A DNA stretch of 64,000 nt from the NCBI RefSeq assembly GCF_030812475.1, contig NZ_JAUSSR010000010.1:186001-250000 (forward strand). The letters run 5' to 3'. The position numbers and the translations under genes were made by a program. Positions 52,822 to 60,375 of the stretch are shown one piece after another. The stretch's first letter is position 1. Every line of letters starts with the position of its first letter. The stretch comes from Pseudomonas lini. GTDB taxonomy: Bacteria > Pseudomonadota > Gammaproteobacteria > Pseudomonadales > Pseudomonadaceae. The notes below the pieces were generated by a model that was not told the DNA's origin, ran no database searches, and saw only the letters and a list, made by a program, of their open reading frames with translations.

Positions 52822-53439
52822 ATGTCCGAAGTAAATCTGTCCACCGACGAAACCCGCGTCAGCTACGGTATTGGCCGTCAGCTGGGTGACCAGCTGCGCG
52901 ACAACCCGCCACCGGGTGTCAGCCTGGACGCAATCCTGGCCGGTCTGACCGATGCTTTCGCCGGCAAGCCAAGCCGTGTGGGTCAGGAAGAGATGTCCGC
53001 CAGCTTCAAGGTCATCCGCGAAATCATGCAAGCCGAAGCGGCAGCCAAGGCTGAAGCGGCGGCGGGCGAAGGCTTGGCCTTCCTGGCTGAAAACGCCAAG
53101 CGTGATGGCATCACTACCCTGGCTTCCGGCCTGCAATTTGAAGTGTTGACCGCAGGTGAAGGCGCCAAGCCATCCCGTGAAGACACCGTGCGCACCCACT
53201 ACCACGGCACACTGATCGACGGCACTGTGTTCGACAGCTCCTATGATCGTGGCCAGCCTGCGGAATTCCCGGTTGGCGGCGTGATTGCCGGCTGGACCGA
53301 AGCCCTGCAACTGATGAACGCCGGCAGCAAATGGCGTCTGTACGTGCCGAGCGAACTGGCTTACGGCGCTCAAGGCGTTGGCAGCATTCCGCCGCATAGC
53401 GTACTGGTATTCGACGTCGAGCTGCTCGACGTTCTGTAA
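52822..53439 (+). CDS. fklB: FKBP-type peptidyl-prolyl isomerase
   Basis: A 205-residue FKBP22/FklB-type isomerase. The N-terminal dimerisation domain (about 1-90) is helical, with RVSYGIGRQLGDQLRDNPP and a long Ala/Glu helix. The FKBP domain follows, with TVRTHYHGTLIDGTVFDSSY, FPVGGVIAGWTEALQLM and IPPHSVLVFDVELLDVL, retaining the active-site Tyr, Asp, Val-Ile and Trp. No signal peptide, so cytoplasmic. It assists protein folding. A nested REP element follows. Confidence 0.94.
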   Translation: MSEVNLSTDETRVSYGIGRQLGDQLRDNPPPGVSLDAILAGLTDAFAGKPSRVGQEEMSASFKVIREIMQAEAAAKAEAAAGEGLAFLAENAKRDGITTLASGLQFEVLTAGEGAKPSREDTVRTHYHGTLIDGTVFDSSYDRGQPAEFPVGGVIAGWTEALQLMNAGSKWRLYVPSELAYGAQGVGSIPPHSVLVFDVELLDVL

Positions 53440-53446
53440 GACTGAG

Positions 53447-53572
53447 TGTCGGAGCGGGCTCGGTCATGTGGGAGCGGGCTTGCTCGCGAAAGCGGTGTGT
53501 CATTCAACGATGATGTTGAATGTTATGGCCTCTTCGCGAGCAAGCCCGCTCCCACAGGGCTCGCTCCGACAT
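53447..53572. repeat. Nested REP element
   Basis: An inner doublet (TGTGGGAGCGGGCTTGCTCG with inverted CGAGCAAGCCCGCTCCCACA) lies inside an outer pair of arms (TGTCGGAGCGGGCTC at the left end and GGGCTCGCTCCGACA at the right). The outer arms flank the inner ones directly, giving a double-layer palindrome between fklB and the next gene. Confidence 0.82.
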
Positions 53573-53581
53573 GTTGCATTT

Positions 53582-53839
53582 TCATAATTCGATCTTATGG
53601 TTCAGGTCGCTGGTCGGGCGCAATGCCCGGGCATAGCAGAACAGAAACAGATTACGCACCAGTTCCTTGAGCACTACCGGCTCGCTGGAACTCAGGCCGT
53701 TGACGTCCAGATCACCCTGATCCTGCAGCTCGTTCAAGGCTTCCTCTTCAAGCACTGCACACACTTCCCCGGTTTCCCGATGCAGGATCCTGAGGTAAGG
53801 ATGTGGGCGGTCCAGCCAGGCGTCGATCAAATAAGTCAT
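53582..53839 (-). CDS. Small conserved protein behind a Fur-like box (PA4570 type)
   Basis: An 85-residue soluble protein, MTYLIDAWLDRPHPYLRILH then an acidic Leu-rich middle (CAVLEEEALNELQDQGDLDV) and LKELVRNLFLFCYARALRPT. I chose the ATG at 53839 because AGGAG lies nine bases upstream; two earlier in-frame starts overlap that site. A Fur-box-like sequence begins 26 bases upstream, so expression on iron limitation is likely. No domain recognised. Confidence 0.78.
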   Translation of the reverse strand: MTYLIDAWLDRPHPYLRILHRETGEVCAVLEEEALNELQDQGDLDVNGLSSSEPVVLKELVRNLFLFCYARALRPTSDLNHKIEL

Positions 53840-53864
53840 GGTTCTCATCTCCTTTGAAAGTTTC

Positions 53865-53887
53865 AATGAGAATAATTCTTATTCATC
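53865..53887 (-). promoter_or_regulatory. Fur box-like operator
   Basis: TGAGAATAATTCTTA at 53867-53881 matches the 7-1-7 Fur core TGATAATNATTATCA at 12 of 14 fixed positions, and flanking AA and TTCATC extend the dyad. It sits 26 bases upstream of the 85-residue gene, where bound Fur would block its promoter. Confidence 0.7.
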
Positions 53888-53935
53888 AAATAGCAAGGGC
53901 CTATTTGGCCGTTTGTGCTTTTTTCCAGATGTAAC

Positions 53936-54024
53936 CTGTAGGAGCCGGCTTGCTGGCGATGCAGGCGACGGGGTTCAGGCTTGAAACCCAGTGGATGCCA
54001 TTCGCCAGCAAGCCGGCTCCTACG
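53936..54024. repeat. REP doublet (GCCGGCTTGCTGGCGA type)
   Basis: CTGTAGGAGCCGGCTTGCTG and inverted CAGCAAGCCGGCTCCTACG, about 50 bases apart, between yjdM and the Fur-controlled small gene. Confidence 0.87.
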
Positions 54025-54087
54025 ATCACGAGGCGAGGAGGGTGAAGCACCATCCCACGCAGGGCGCGGGACGGTCATACAGCAGAG

Positions 54088-54429
54088 TCAGACTTTTCTG
54101 ACGAACTCGGATTTGAGTTTCATCGGGCCGATGCCGTCGATCTTGCAGTCGATGTCGTGGTCGCCATCGCACAGGCGAATGTTCTTGACCTTGGTGCCGA
54201 CCTTGACCACCAGCGACGTGCCCTTGACCTTGAGGTCCTTGATCACGGTGATGGTGTCGCCATCCTGCAGGATGTTGCCGACCGAATCCTTTTTCACGGC
54301 GTCATCGGACACTGCTTCCACTTCGCCGCCGGCGGACCACTCATGGGCGCACTCGGGGCAGATCAGCTGTGCGCCGTCTTCGTAGGTGTATTCGGAGTTG
54401 CATTTCGGGCAGGGTGGCAACGTGCTCAC
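54088..54429 (-). CDS. yjdM: YjdM (PhnA-type) zinc-ribbon protein
   Basis: A 113-residue YjdM/PhnA family protein. The N-terminal zinc ribbon has two Cys pairs (PPCPKCNSEYTYEDG and LICPECAHEW), and the C-terminal domain contains VGNILQDGDTITVIKDLKVK and VKVGTKVKNIRLCDGDHDID, which is the family signature. Historically called alkylphosphonate utilisation protein PhnA, it is not part of phosphonate uptake and its role is unknown. The start is GTG with AAGGAG upstream. Confidence 0.93.
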   Translation of the reverse strand: MSTLPPCPKCNSEYTYEDGAQLICPECAHEWSAGGEVEAVSDDAVKKDSVGNILQDGDTITVIKDLKVKGTSLVVKVGTKVKNIRLCDGDHDIDCKIDGIGPMKLKSEFVRKV

Positions 54430-54486
54430 TAAAGCTCCTTGGATTGAGGATGGCTAAAAGTCGCACATTGTATAGGGTTTTAGGCG

Positions 54487-54643
54487 CCGTAGGAGCCGGC
54501 TTGCTGGCGAATGCATGCACCGCGGTGTTTCAGGAGCATCGGCGTGATGCGTTCGCTGTAGGAGCCGGCTTGCTGGCGATGCATACGCCACGGTGTTTCA
54601 GAAGTACCGTGGTGATGCATTCGCCAGCAAGCCGGCTCCTGCG
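54487..54643. repeat. REP triplet (GCCGGCTTGCTGGCGA type)
   Basis: Two direct arms (CGTAGGAGCCGGCTTGCTGG at 54488 and TGTAGGAGCCGGCTTGCTGG near 54558) and one inverted arm (CCAGCAAGCCGGCTCCTGCG near 54625). The spacers share CGGTGTTTCAG, so the left unit looks like a tandem duplication of part of a doublet. It lies between ispB and yjdM. Confidence 0.85.
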
Positions 54644-54652
54644 AAGGGCAGG

Positions 54653-55621
54653 TCAGTGCGTGCGGGCGACCGCAAACTCGCTTAGCTCGACCAGCGCATC
54701 CCGATACTCGCTGGCAGGCAGCGCATCGAGGCACTTGATCGCACGGGCCACGTAGTCGCGGGCCAGCTGCGCGGTGTACTCGAGGGAACCGGACGCTTCA
54801 ACGGCCTCGCGGATGCTTTCCAGGTCCTCGATACCGCCTTTCTGAATCGCCTTGCGCACCAGTGTCGCCTGTTCCGGCGTGCCTTCGCGCATGGTGTAGA
54901 TCAGCGGCAGGGTGGGTTTGCCTTCGGCCAGATCGTCACCGACGTTCTTGCCAAGGGTTTGCGCGTCCCCTTTATAATCCAGCAGGTCATCGACCAACTG
55001 GAAGGCGATACCCAGGTGATCACCGAAAGTGCGCAGCGCTTCACTCTGTTCCGGTGTGGCACCGGCCAGGGCCGCGGCACTGTGGGTCGAGGCTTCAAAC
55101 AGCATCGCCGTCTTGCCGCGGATGACTTCCATGTAGGTTTCTTCGGTGGTGCTGGCGTCACGGACCTTCGACAGCTGCAGCACCTCACCTTCGGCAATGA
55201 TCCGCGTGGCTTGCGAAAGGATCTTCATCACCGGCATGGAACCCAGTTCGACCATCATTTCGAAGGAGCGCGAATACAGGAAGTCGCCGACCAGCACGCT
55301 TGGAGCGTTGCCCCACATGGCGTTGGCGGTCGAGCGGCCGCGGCGCATGCCGGACATGTCGACCACGTCGTCATGCAGCAGGGTGGCGGTGTGCAGGAAC
55401 TCGATGGTCGCGGCCAGCAGGCGCATGTCATCGCCTTCGCGACCCAGGGCCTTGCCACACAGCAGCACCAATAAGGGGCGCAGGCGTTTACCGCCGGCCG
55501 AGGTAATGTAGTCGCCGATTTTCGACACCAGCGGCACTCGGGACGTCAGCTGCTTCTTGATGATGCCGTCGACGGCTTTGAAATCGTCCGCCACCGCGCG
55601 GTAGAAAGCTTGGGGTTGCAT
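54653..55621 (-). CDS. ispB: Octaprenyl/polyprenyl diphosphate synthase
   Basis: A 322-residue trans-prenyltransferase making the ubiquinone side chain. The first aspartate-rich motif is LLHDDVVDMSGMRRGRST (about 84-100) and the second is QLVDDLLDYKGDAQTLGKN (about 212), with KRLRPLLVLL and FLYSRSFEMM between. The spacing fits long-chain synthases (octaprenyl or nonaprenyl; Pseudomonas uses UQ-9, so the product may be nonaprenyl). Divergent from rplU, the usual arrangement. Confidence 0.95.
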   Translation of the reverse strand: MQPQAFYRAVADDFKAVDGIIKKQLTSRVPLVSKIGDYITSAGGKRLRPLLVLLCGKALGREGDDMRLLAATIEFLHTATLLHDDVVDMSGMRRGRSTANAMWGNAPSVLVGDFLYSRSFEMMVELGSMPVMKILSQATRIIAEGEVLQLSKVRDASTTEETYMEVIRGKTAMLFEASTHSAAALAGATPEQSEALRTFGDHLGIAFQLVDDLLDYKGDAQTLGKNVGDDLAEGKPTLPLIYTMREGTPEQATLVRKAIQKGGIEDLESIREAVEASGSLEYTAQLARDYVARAIKCLDALPASEYRDALVELSEFAVARTH

Positions 55622-55700
55622 CAGAGACAGTTGCTCCAGAAGGGTTGCGCGGCATGCTAGGACCCACGTCGGCGGGTGTCAAGGTACGATGGGCGGCCTC

Positions 55701-55729
55701 TTGCATCGGCCTGTCAGCTTGCGTACAAT
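55701..55729 (+). promoter_or_regulatory. Sigma-70 promoter of rplU-rpmA
   Basis: TTGCAT (55701-55706) and TACAAT (55724-55729) are separated by 17 bases, a near-consensus housekeeping promoter. Transcription would start about 55736, giving a leader of about 125 bases before rplU. Confidence 0.75.
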
Positions 55730-55861
55730 CGCGCACCCTGAACTTCCTGGGCAGCACCTGCCTTACGCAATTGCAGACAGGCCTTCCAGCCCTATGCAGC
55801 CATGCCAGCCAATACCTCTTCTTATAAAGAGCTGGGTGAGCAGGATTATCGGAGAAATACC

Positions 55862-56176
55862 ATGTCTTATGCAGTAATCGTTACTGGTGGCAAGCAGTAC
55901 AAAGTTGCTCCAGGTGAATACCTGAAGATCGAAAAACTGGAAATCGCTACCGGCGAATCCGTTACTTTTGATCGCGTTCTGTTGGTTGCCAATGGCGACG
56001 ACGTGAATATCGGCGCTCCAGTTGTTGCTGGCGCTACCGTTGTGGCTGAAGTGATCTCCCAAGGTCGTCACGATAAAGTCCGCATCATCAAGTTCCGTCG
56101 CCGTAAGCACCACATGAAGCGTATGGGCCACCGCCAGTGGTACACCGAGATCAAAATCACCGGTATTCAGGCTTAA
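55862..56176 (+). CDS. rplU: 50S ribosomal protein L21
   Basis: A 104-residue L21, with MSYAVIVTGGKQYKVAPGEY at the start and the conserved FRRRKHHMKRMGHRQWYTEI at residues 81-100. The ATG at 55862 follows GGAG by about eight bases. It is cotranscribed with rpmA, 35 bases downstream, and divergent from ispB. Confidence 0.98.
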   Translation: MSYAVIVTGGKQYKVAPGEYLKIEKLEIATGESVTFDRVLLVANGDDVNIGAPVVAGATVVAEVISQGRHDKVRIIKFRRRKHHMKRMGHRQWYTEIKITGIQA

Positions 56177-56211
56177 TTTCAGCCTAATTCCTCACTAGGA
56201 GAATTGAACTC

Positions 56212-56487
56212 ATGGCACACAAAAAAGCTGGTGGTAGTACCCGTAACGGTCGCGACTCAGAAGCCAAACGCCTTGGCGTGAAGATGTATGGCGGCCAGGT
56301 TATCATTCCGGGCAACATCATCGTGCGTCAGCGCGGCACCCAATTCCACGCTGGCTACGGCGTTGGCATGGGCAAGGATCACACTCTGTTCGCTAAAATC
56401 GACGGCGTGATCAAGTTCGAAGTAAAAGGCGCCTTCGGTCGCCGTTACGTGAGCATCGTCCCGAAGACTGACGTCGTCGCGGCATAA
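56212..56487 (+). CDS. rpmA: 50S ribosomal protein L27
   Basis: A 91-residue L27, with MAHKKAGGSTRNGRDSEAKR at the start and RQRGTQFHAGYGVGMGKDHT in the middle. The N-terminal tail reaches the peptidyl-transferase centre. It ends KTDVVAA, a little longer than the E. coli protein. AGGAG precedes the ATG. A terminator follows. Confidence 0.98.
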   Translation: MAHKKAGGSTRNGRDSEAKRLGVKMYGGQVIIPGNIIVRQRGTQFHAGYGVGMGKDHTLFAKIDGVIKFEVKGAFGRRYVSIVPKTDVVAA

Positions 56488-56502
56488 TTACGTAGTTGCT
56501 GG

Positions 56503-56533
56503 AAAAGCCCTGTCTCGCGACGGGGCTTTTTCG
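56503..56533 (+). terminator. Terminator of rplU-rpmA
   Basis: AAAAGCCC and GGGCTTTTT form a hairpin with inner pairing around CTCGCGA, followed by T, 15 bases after the rpmA stop codon. Confidence 0.88.
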
Positions 56534-56680
56534 TTTGTGGGGTGAGTCTCTTGCAAAGCTGTTTGTAATGGGCTCCAGCGCTGGATTCGCGGTCGTTGAT
56601 TGAGGTCGCTGCGCTCATTTTTGCAAGAGTCTTATGTCTAGGTTTTTTCGGCTCGTCCGTATGGCGAGAGGCGTTTTGTT

Positions 56681-57904
56681 ATGAAGTTTGTTGATGAAGT
56701 ATCGATTCGAGTAAAGGCCGGCGACGGCGGCAACGGTTGCATGAGCTTCCGTCGCGAGAAATTCATTGAAAATGGTGGCCCGAACGGCGGCGACGGTGGT
56801 GATGGCGGCTCGGTCTACATGATCGCCGACGAAAACCTCAACACCCTGGTGGACTACCGTTACACCCGGCACTTCGATGCCGAGCGCGGTTCCAACGGCG
56901 GCAGCACCGACTGCACAGGTAAAAAAGGTGAGGAGCTGGTGCTGCGCGTACCGGTCGGCACCACGGTTATCGACGCTGGCACCCAGGAGGTGATCGGTGA
57001 CCTGACCAAGGCTGGCCAGAAGCTGCTGGTGGCTCATGGCGGCTGGCACGGTCTGGGCAACACCCGCTTCAAGTCCAGTACCAACCGCGCTCCTCGCCAG
57101 ACCACTCCGGGTAAGCCGGGTGAGGCGCGTGACCTCAAGCTGGAAATGAAGGTGTTGGCTGACGTCGGTCTGCTGGGCTTGCCGAACGCTGGCAAAAGTA
57201 CCTTCATTCGTTCGGTGTCGGCCGCCAAGCCGAAGGTCGCCGACTATCCGTTCACCACGCTGGTGCCGAACCTGGGCGTGGTCAGCGTCGATCGCTGGAA
57301 GAGCTTCGTTGTCGCGGACATTCCGGGCCTGATCGAAGGCGCTTCCGATGGCGCGGGCCTGGGGATTCGCTTCCTCAAGCACTTGTCGCGTACCCGTCTG
57401 CTGCTGCACCTCGTCGACATGGCGCCGCTGGATGACACCAGTGCCCCGGATGCGGCTGAAGTGATTGTCAGCGAGTTGACCAAGTTCAGTCCGTCGCTGG
57501 CCGAGCGTGACCGTTGGCTGGTGCTGAACAAGTGCGACCAGATTCTTGAAGAAGAGCACGACGCTCGCGTCAAGGAAATCGTCGATCGCCTGGAGTGGAC
57601 GGGTCCGGTCTATGTGATCTCGGCCATCTCCAAGCTGGGCACCGAGCGTCTGTGCCACGACATCATGCGCTACATGGAAGATCGCGCCGATCGCCTGGCC
57701 AACGACCCGGCCTACAAGGAAGAGCTGGCCGATCTCGATCAGCGCATCGAAGACGAAGCCCGTGCCCAGTTGCAGGCCCTGGATGACCAGCGTGCCCTGC
57801 GCCGCAGTGGCGTGAAGTCGGTCCATGACATCGGCGACGATGATTGGGACGAAGAAGACGTGGATGACGAAGACGGTCCGGAAATCATTTACGTGCGTGA
57901 TTGA
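56681..57904 (+). CDS. obgE: Obg family GTPase
   Basis: A 407-residue Obg/CgtA GTPase involved in 50S assembly and stress responses. The glycine-rich Obg fold opens with KAGDGGNGCMSFRREKFIEN, the G1 motif is GLLGLPNAGKSTFIRSVSA (about 165), G3 is DIPGLIEGASDGAGLG, and the base-specificity motif is NKCD (about 285). The tail is strongly acidic (DDDWDEEDVDDEDGPEI), as in pseudomonads and E. coli. It follows rpmA after a terminator and precedes proB. Confidence 0.97.
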   Translation: MKFVDEVSIRVKAGDGGNGCMSFRREKFIENGGPNGGDGGDGGSVYMIADENLNTLVDYRYTRHFDAERGSNGGSTDCTGKKGEELVLRVPVGTTVIDAGTQEVIGDLTKAGQKLLVAHGGWHGLGNTRFKSSTNRAPRQTTPGKPGEARDLKLEMKVLADVGLLGLPNAGKSTFIRSVSAAKPKVADYPFTTLVPNLGVVSVDRWKSFVVADIPGLIEGASDGAGLGIRFLKHLSRTRLLLHLVDMAPLDDTSAPDAAEVIVSELTKFSPSLAERDRWLVLNKCDQILEEEHDARVKEIVDRLEWTGPVYVISAISKLGTERLCHDIMRYMEDRADRLANDPAYKEELADLDQRIEDEARAQLQALDDQRALRRSGVKSVHDIGDDDWDEEDVDDEDGPEIIYVRD

Positions 57905-57920
57905 TTCGTTGAGATAAACT

Positions 57921-57949
57921 TAAGCGCCGCTCACATGAGCGGCGTTTTA
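57921..57949 (+). terminator. Terminator after obgE
   Basis: AAGCGCCGCTCACATGAGCG followed by GCGTTTTA is a strong hairpin with a short T-run, 17 bases after the obgE stop codon. Confidence 0.82.
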
Positions 57950-58041
57950 GTATCTGGAAATCGATCGTTGGTCACGAATAACCACGATTAACGTCACGGG
58001 CAGTGCCAGGTCGCGCTGTCCTCAAGCTAAGGTTGAAGATG

Positions 58042-59160
58042 ATGCGGAGCAAGGTGGCAGGTGCGCAGCGTTGGGTCGTGAAAATCGGCAGCGCTTTGCT
58101 GACGGCGGACGGCAAGGGCCTGGATCGCGCGGCAATGGGTGTCTGGGTCGAACAGATGGTGGCCTTGCATGAGGCGGGCGTCGAACTGGTGCTGGTGTCC
58201 TCCGGGGCGGTAGCGGCAGGCATGAGCCGCCTGGGCTGGACCGTGCGACCCAGTGCGATGCACGAGCTTCAGGCAGCTGCCGCCATCGGCCAGATGGGCC
58301 TGGTGCAGGCCTGGGAGTCGAGCTTTGCCCGGCATGGCCGGCATACCGCGCAGATTCTCCTGACGCACGATGATCTGTCTGATCGCAAGCGCTACCTGAA
58401 CGCTCGCAGTACCTTGCGTGCGCTGGTCGAGCTCAAGGTCATCCCGGTGATCAACGAGAACGACACCGTGGTCACCGACGAAATTCGTTTCGGCGACAAC
58501 GACACCCTGGCGGCACTGGTGGCCAACCTGGTCGAAGCTGACTTGCTGGTGATCCTCACCGATCGCGATGGCATGTTCGACGCCGACCCGCGTAACAATC
58601 CCGGTGCCAGTCTGATTTACGAAGCCCGTGCCGATGATCCGGCGCTGGATGCGGTGGCCGGTGGTACCGGTGGTGCGCTGGGGCGTGGCGGCATGCAGAC
58701 CAAATTGCGGGCTGCGCGACTGGCTGCCCGTTCCGGTGCGCACACGATTATTGTGGGCGGGCGACTTGAGCGAGTGCTGGATCGCCTCAAGGCGGGCGAG
58801 CGAATCGGCACCTTGCTGTCTCCTGAGCGCGGCATGTTGGCGGCGCGCAAGCAATGGCTGGCCGGGCATCTGCAGACCCGCGGCACACTGGTGCTGGATG
58901 CGGGCGCCGTGACGGCGTTGTCCCAGGGCAACAAAAGCTTGCTGCCGGTGGGCGTCAAGCTGGTCCAGGGCAGCTTCCGGCGTGGCGAAATGGTGGTCTG
59001 CGTCGCGCCGGACGGTCGCGAAATCGCCCGTGGCCTGGCCAATTACAGCGCGCTGGAGGCGCAAAAAATCATCGGGCAGTCGTCTGAGGCGATTGTCGGT
59101 CTGTTGGGTTATATGGCGGAGCCGGAACTGGTTCACCGCGATAACCTGATCCTGGTCTGA
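58042..59160 (+). CDS. proB: Glutamate 5-kinase
   Basis: A 372-residue glutamate 5-kinase, first enzyme of proline synthesis. The amino-acid kinase domain (1-260) opens WVVKIGSALLTADGKGLDRA and contains VLVSSGAVAAGMSRLGW, VINENDTVVTDEIRFGDNDT and GTGGALGRGGMQTKLRAA. The C-terminal PUA domain covers about 275-372. I chose the second of two adjacent ATGs because it gives the usual pseudomonad length and lies nine bases from AAGG; the ATG at 58039 is equally readable. A CreA-family gene follows after 12 bases. Confidence 0.96.
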   Translation: MRSKVAGAQRWVVKIGSALLTADGKGLDRAAMGVWVEQMVALHEAGVELVLVSSGAVAAGMSRLGWTVRPSAMHELQAAAAIGQMGLVQAWESSFARHGRHTAQILLTHDDLSDRKRYLNARSTLRALVELKVIPVINENDTVVTDEIRFGDNDTLAALVANLVEADLLVILTDRDGMFDADPRNNPGASLIYEARADDPALDAVAGGTGGALGRGGMQTKLRAARLAARSGAHTIIVGGRLERVLDRLKAGERIGTLLSPERGMLAARKQWLAGHLQTRGTLVLDAGAVTALSQGNKSLLPVGVKLVQGSFRRGEMVVCVAPDGREIARGLANYSALEAQKIIGQSSEAIVGLLGYMAEPELVHRDNLILV

Positions 59161-59172
59161 AGGAATACCTGA

Positions 59173-59637
59173 ATGCGCGTGGCAAAAGGATGGTTGGGTC
59201 TGCTGTTGGCGATGCCGCTGCTGGCCTCGGCCGAGGAGATCGGTCAGGTGTCGACAGTGTTCAAGTTTGTCGGTCCGAACGATCGTATCGTCGTTGAGGC
59301 ATTTGATGATCCGAAAGTGGAGGGCGTGACCTGCTACCTGTCGCGCGCCAAAACGGGTGGGGTGAAGGGCGGTCTGGGGCTGGCTGAGGATCGCGCCGAG
59401 GCGTCCATCGCTTGCCGTCAGGTCGGGCCGATCAGCTTCAAGGGTGATCTGAAGGATGGCGACGAGGTGTTCAAGGAGCGTACTTCGCTGGTGTTCAAGA
59501 CCATGCAGGTGGTGCGTTTCCTCGACAAGAAGCGCAATACGCTGGTGTATCTGGTCTATAGCGATCGTTTGATTGAGGGCAGTCCGCAGAATGCGGTGAC
59601 GGCAATCCCGATTTTGCCATGGGCGCACGCTCAATAA
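59173..59637 (+). CDS. creA: CreA family exported protein
   Basis: A 154-residue periplasmic protein with a signal peptide (MRVAKGWLGLLLAMPLLASA). The mature part EEIGQVSTVFKFVGPNDRIV, VEGVTCYLSRAKTGGVKGGL and SIACRQVGPISFKGDLKDGD is the CreA family signature, with two conserved cysteines likely bridged. CreA in E. coli lies before creBCD but has no known function. It starts 12 bases behind proB and is probably cotranscribed. Confidence 0.92.
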   Translation: MRVAKGWLGLLLAMPLLASAEEIGQVSTVFKFVGPNDRIVVEAFDDPKVEGVTCYLSRAKTGGVKGGLGLAEDRAEASIACRQVGPISFKGDLKDGDEVFKERTSLVFKTMQVVRFLDKKRNTLVYLVYSDRLIEGSPQNAVTAIPILPWAHAQ

Positions 59638-59668
59638 GCTGACGCAAAACCAGCGTGGGAGAAAACCA

Positions 59669-59770
59669 GTGTGGGAGCGAGCTTGCTCGCGATGGACTTC
59701 AACGATAACGCGGGCATTCTGAATGAGCGCGGTGTCTTTGAGTTTTTCGCGAGCAAGCTCGCTCCCACAG
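59669..59770. repeat. REP doublet (GAGCGAGCTTGCTCGCGA type)
   Basis: GTGTGGGAGCGAGCTTGCTC and inverted GCGAGCAAGCTCGCTCCCAC, about 60 bases apart, between creA and the convergent rpsT. Confidence 0.87.
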
Positions 59771-59802
59771 TTTTTTTGTGTGCGCATCAAAACGCAGGCA
59801 AT

Positions 59803-59831
59803 AAAAAACCGACCCTGAGGTCGGTTTTTTA
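59803..59831 (-). terminator. Terminator of rpsT
   Basis: AAAAAACCGACCCTGAGGTC followed by GGTTTTTT is a symmetrical hairpin with A and T runs, 14 bases beyond the rpsT stop codon on the minus strand. Confidence 0.9.
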
Positions 59832-59844
59832 ACAAGCTTATCGC

Positions 59845-60123
59845 TTATGCGGCAACAGCAAGGTTCAGAGCCTTGACGTGACCGTTCAGGCGGCTCTTAT
59901 GACGAGCGGCCTTGTTCTTGTGGATGATGCCTTTATCGGCCATACGGTCGATAACTGGCACGGCCAGAACGTAAGCAGCTTGAGCTTTTTCAGCGTCTTT
60001 TGCGTCAATGGCCTTAACTACATTCTTGATGTAGGTACGAACCATGGAACGCAGGCTGGCGTTGTGGCTGCGACGCTTCTCAGCCTGTTTTGCACGTTTT
60101 TTGGCGGAAGGTGTGTTGGCCAC
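59845..60123 (-). CDS. rpsT: 30S ribosomal protein S20
   Basis: A 92-residue S20: MANTPSAKKRAKQAEKRRSH, then SLRSMVRTYIKNVVKAIDAK and GIIHKNKAARHKSRLNGHVK. Very basic and helical, as expected. It is divergent from murJ with a 250-base gap that should hold both promoters. Confidence 0.98.
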   Translation of the reverse strand: MANTPSAKKRAKQAEKRRSHNASLRSMVRTYIKNVVKAIDAKDAEKAQAAYVLAVPVIDRMADKGIIHKNKAARHKSRLNGHVKALNLAVAA

Positions 60124-60375
60124 CGTCGAGCTCCTCGAAAGACTTTTTAGGAAATAGCAAACAAAATAGGCCGCGAATCATGCCGATGAGTTGATGTCTT
60201 GTCAAGGGCGGTTGAGACGTTCCGCTAAGTGGTAGGTATAAAGAGGCGGGATATTTATTTCCGGCGCTTGACCTGTAAACTCGCGAGCTTTGGCTCTGTG
60301 CTGCTGCGGCGCGGAGTATCGCATAAGTGGGCGCTTTGTTCGCCTGCTGTTTATCGACAGGCACAAACTCTTTCA

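Noticed and set aside
53447..53572. Rho-independent terminator of fklB
   Set aside because: The palindrome is long and has REP sequence but no T-run; it is better described as a nested REP.
54487..54643. CRISPR-like array from the repeated GCCGGCTTGCTGG units
   Set aside because: Only three arms, one of them inverted, with related spacers and no cas genes; these are REP hairpins.
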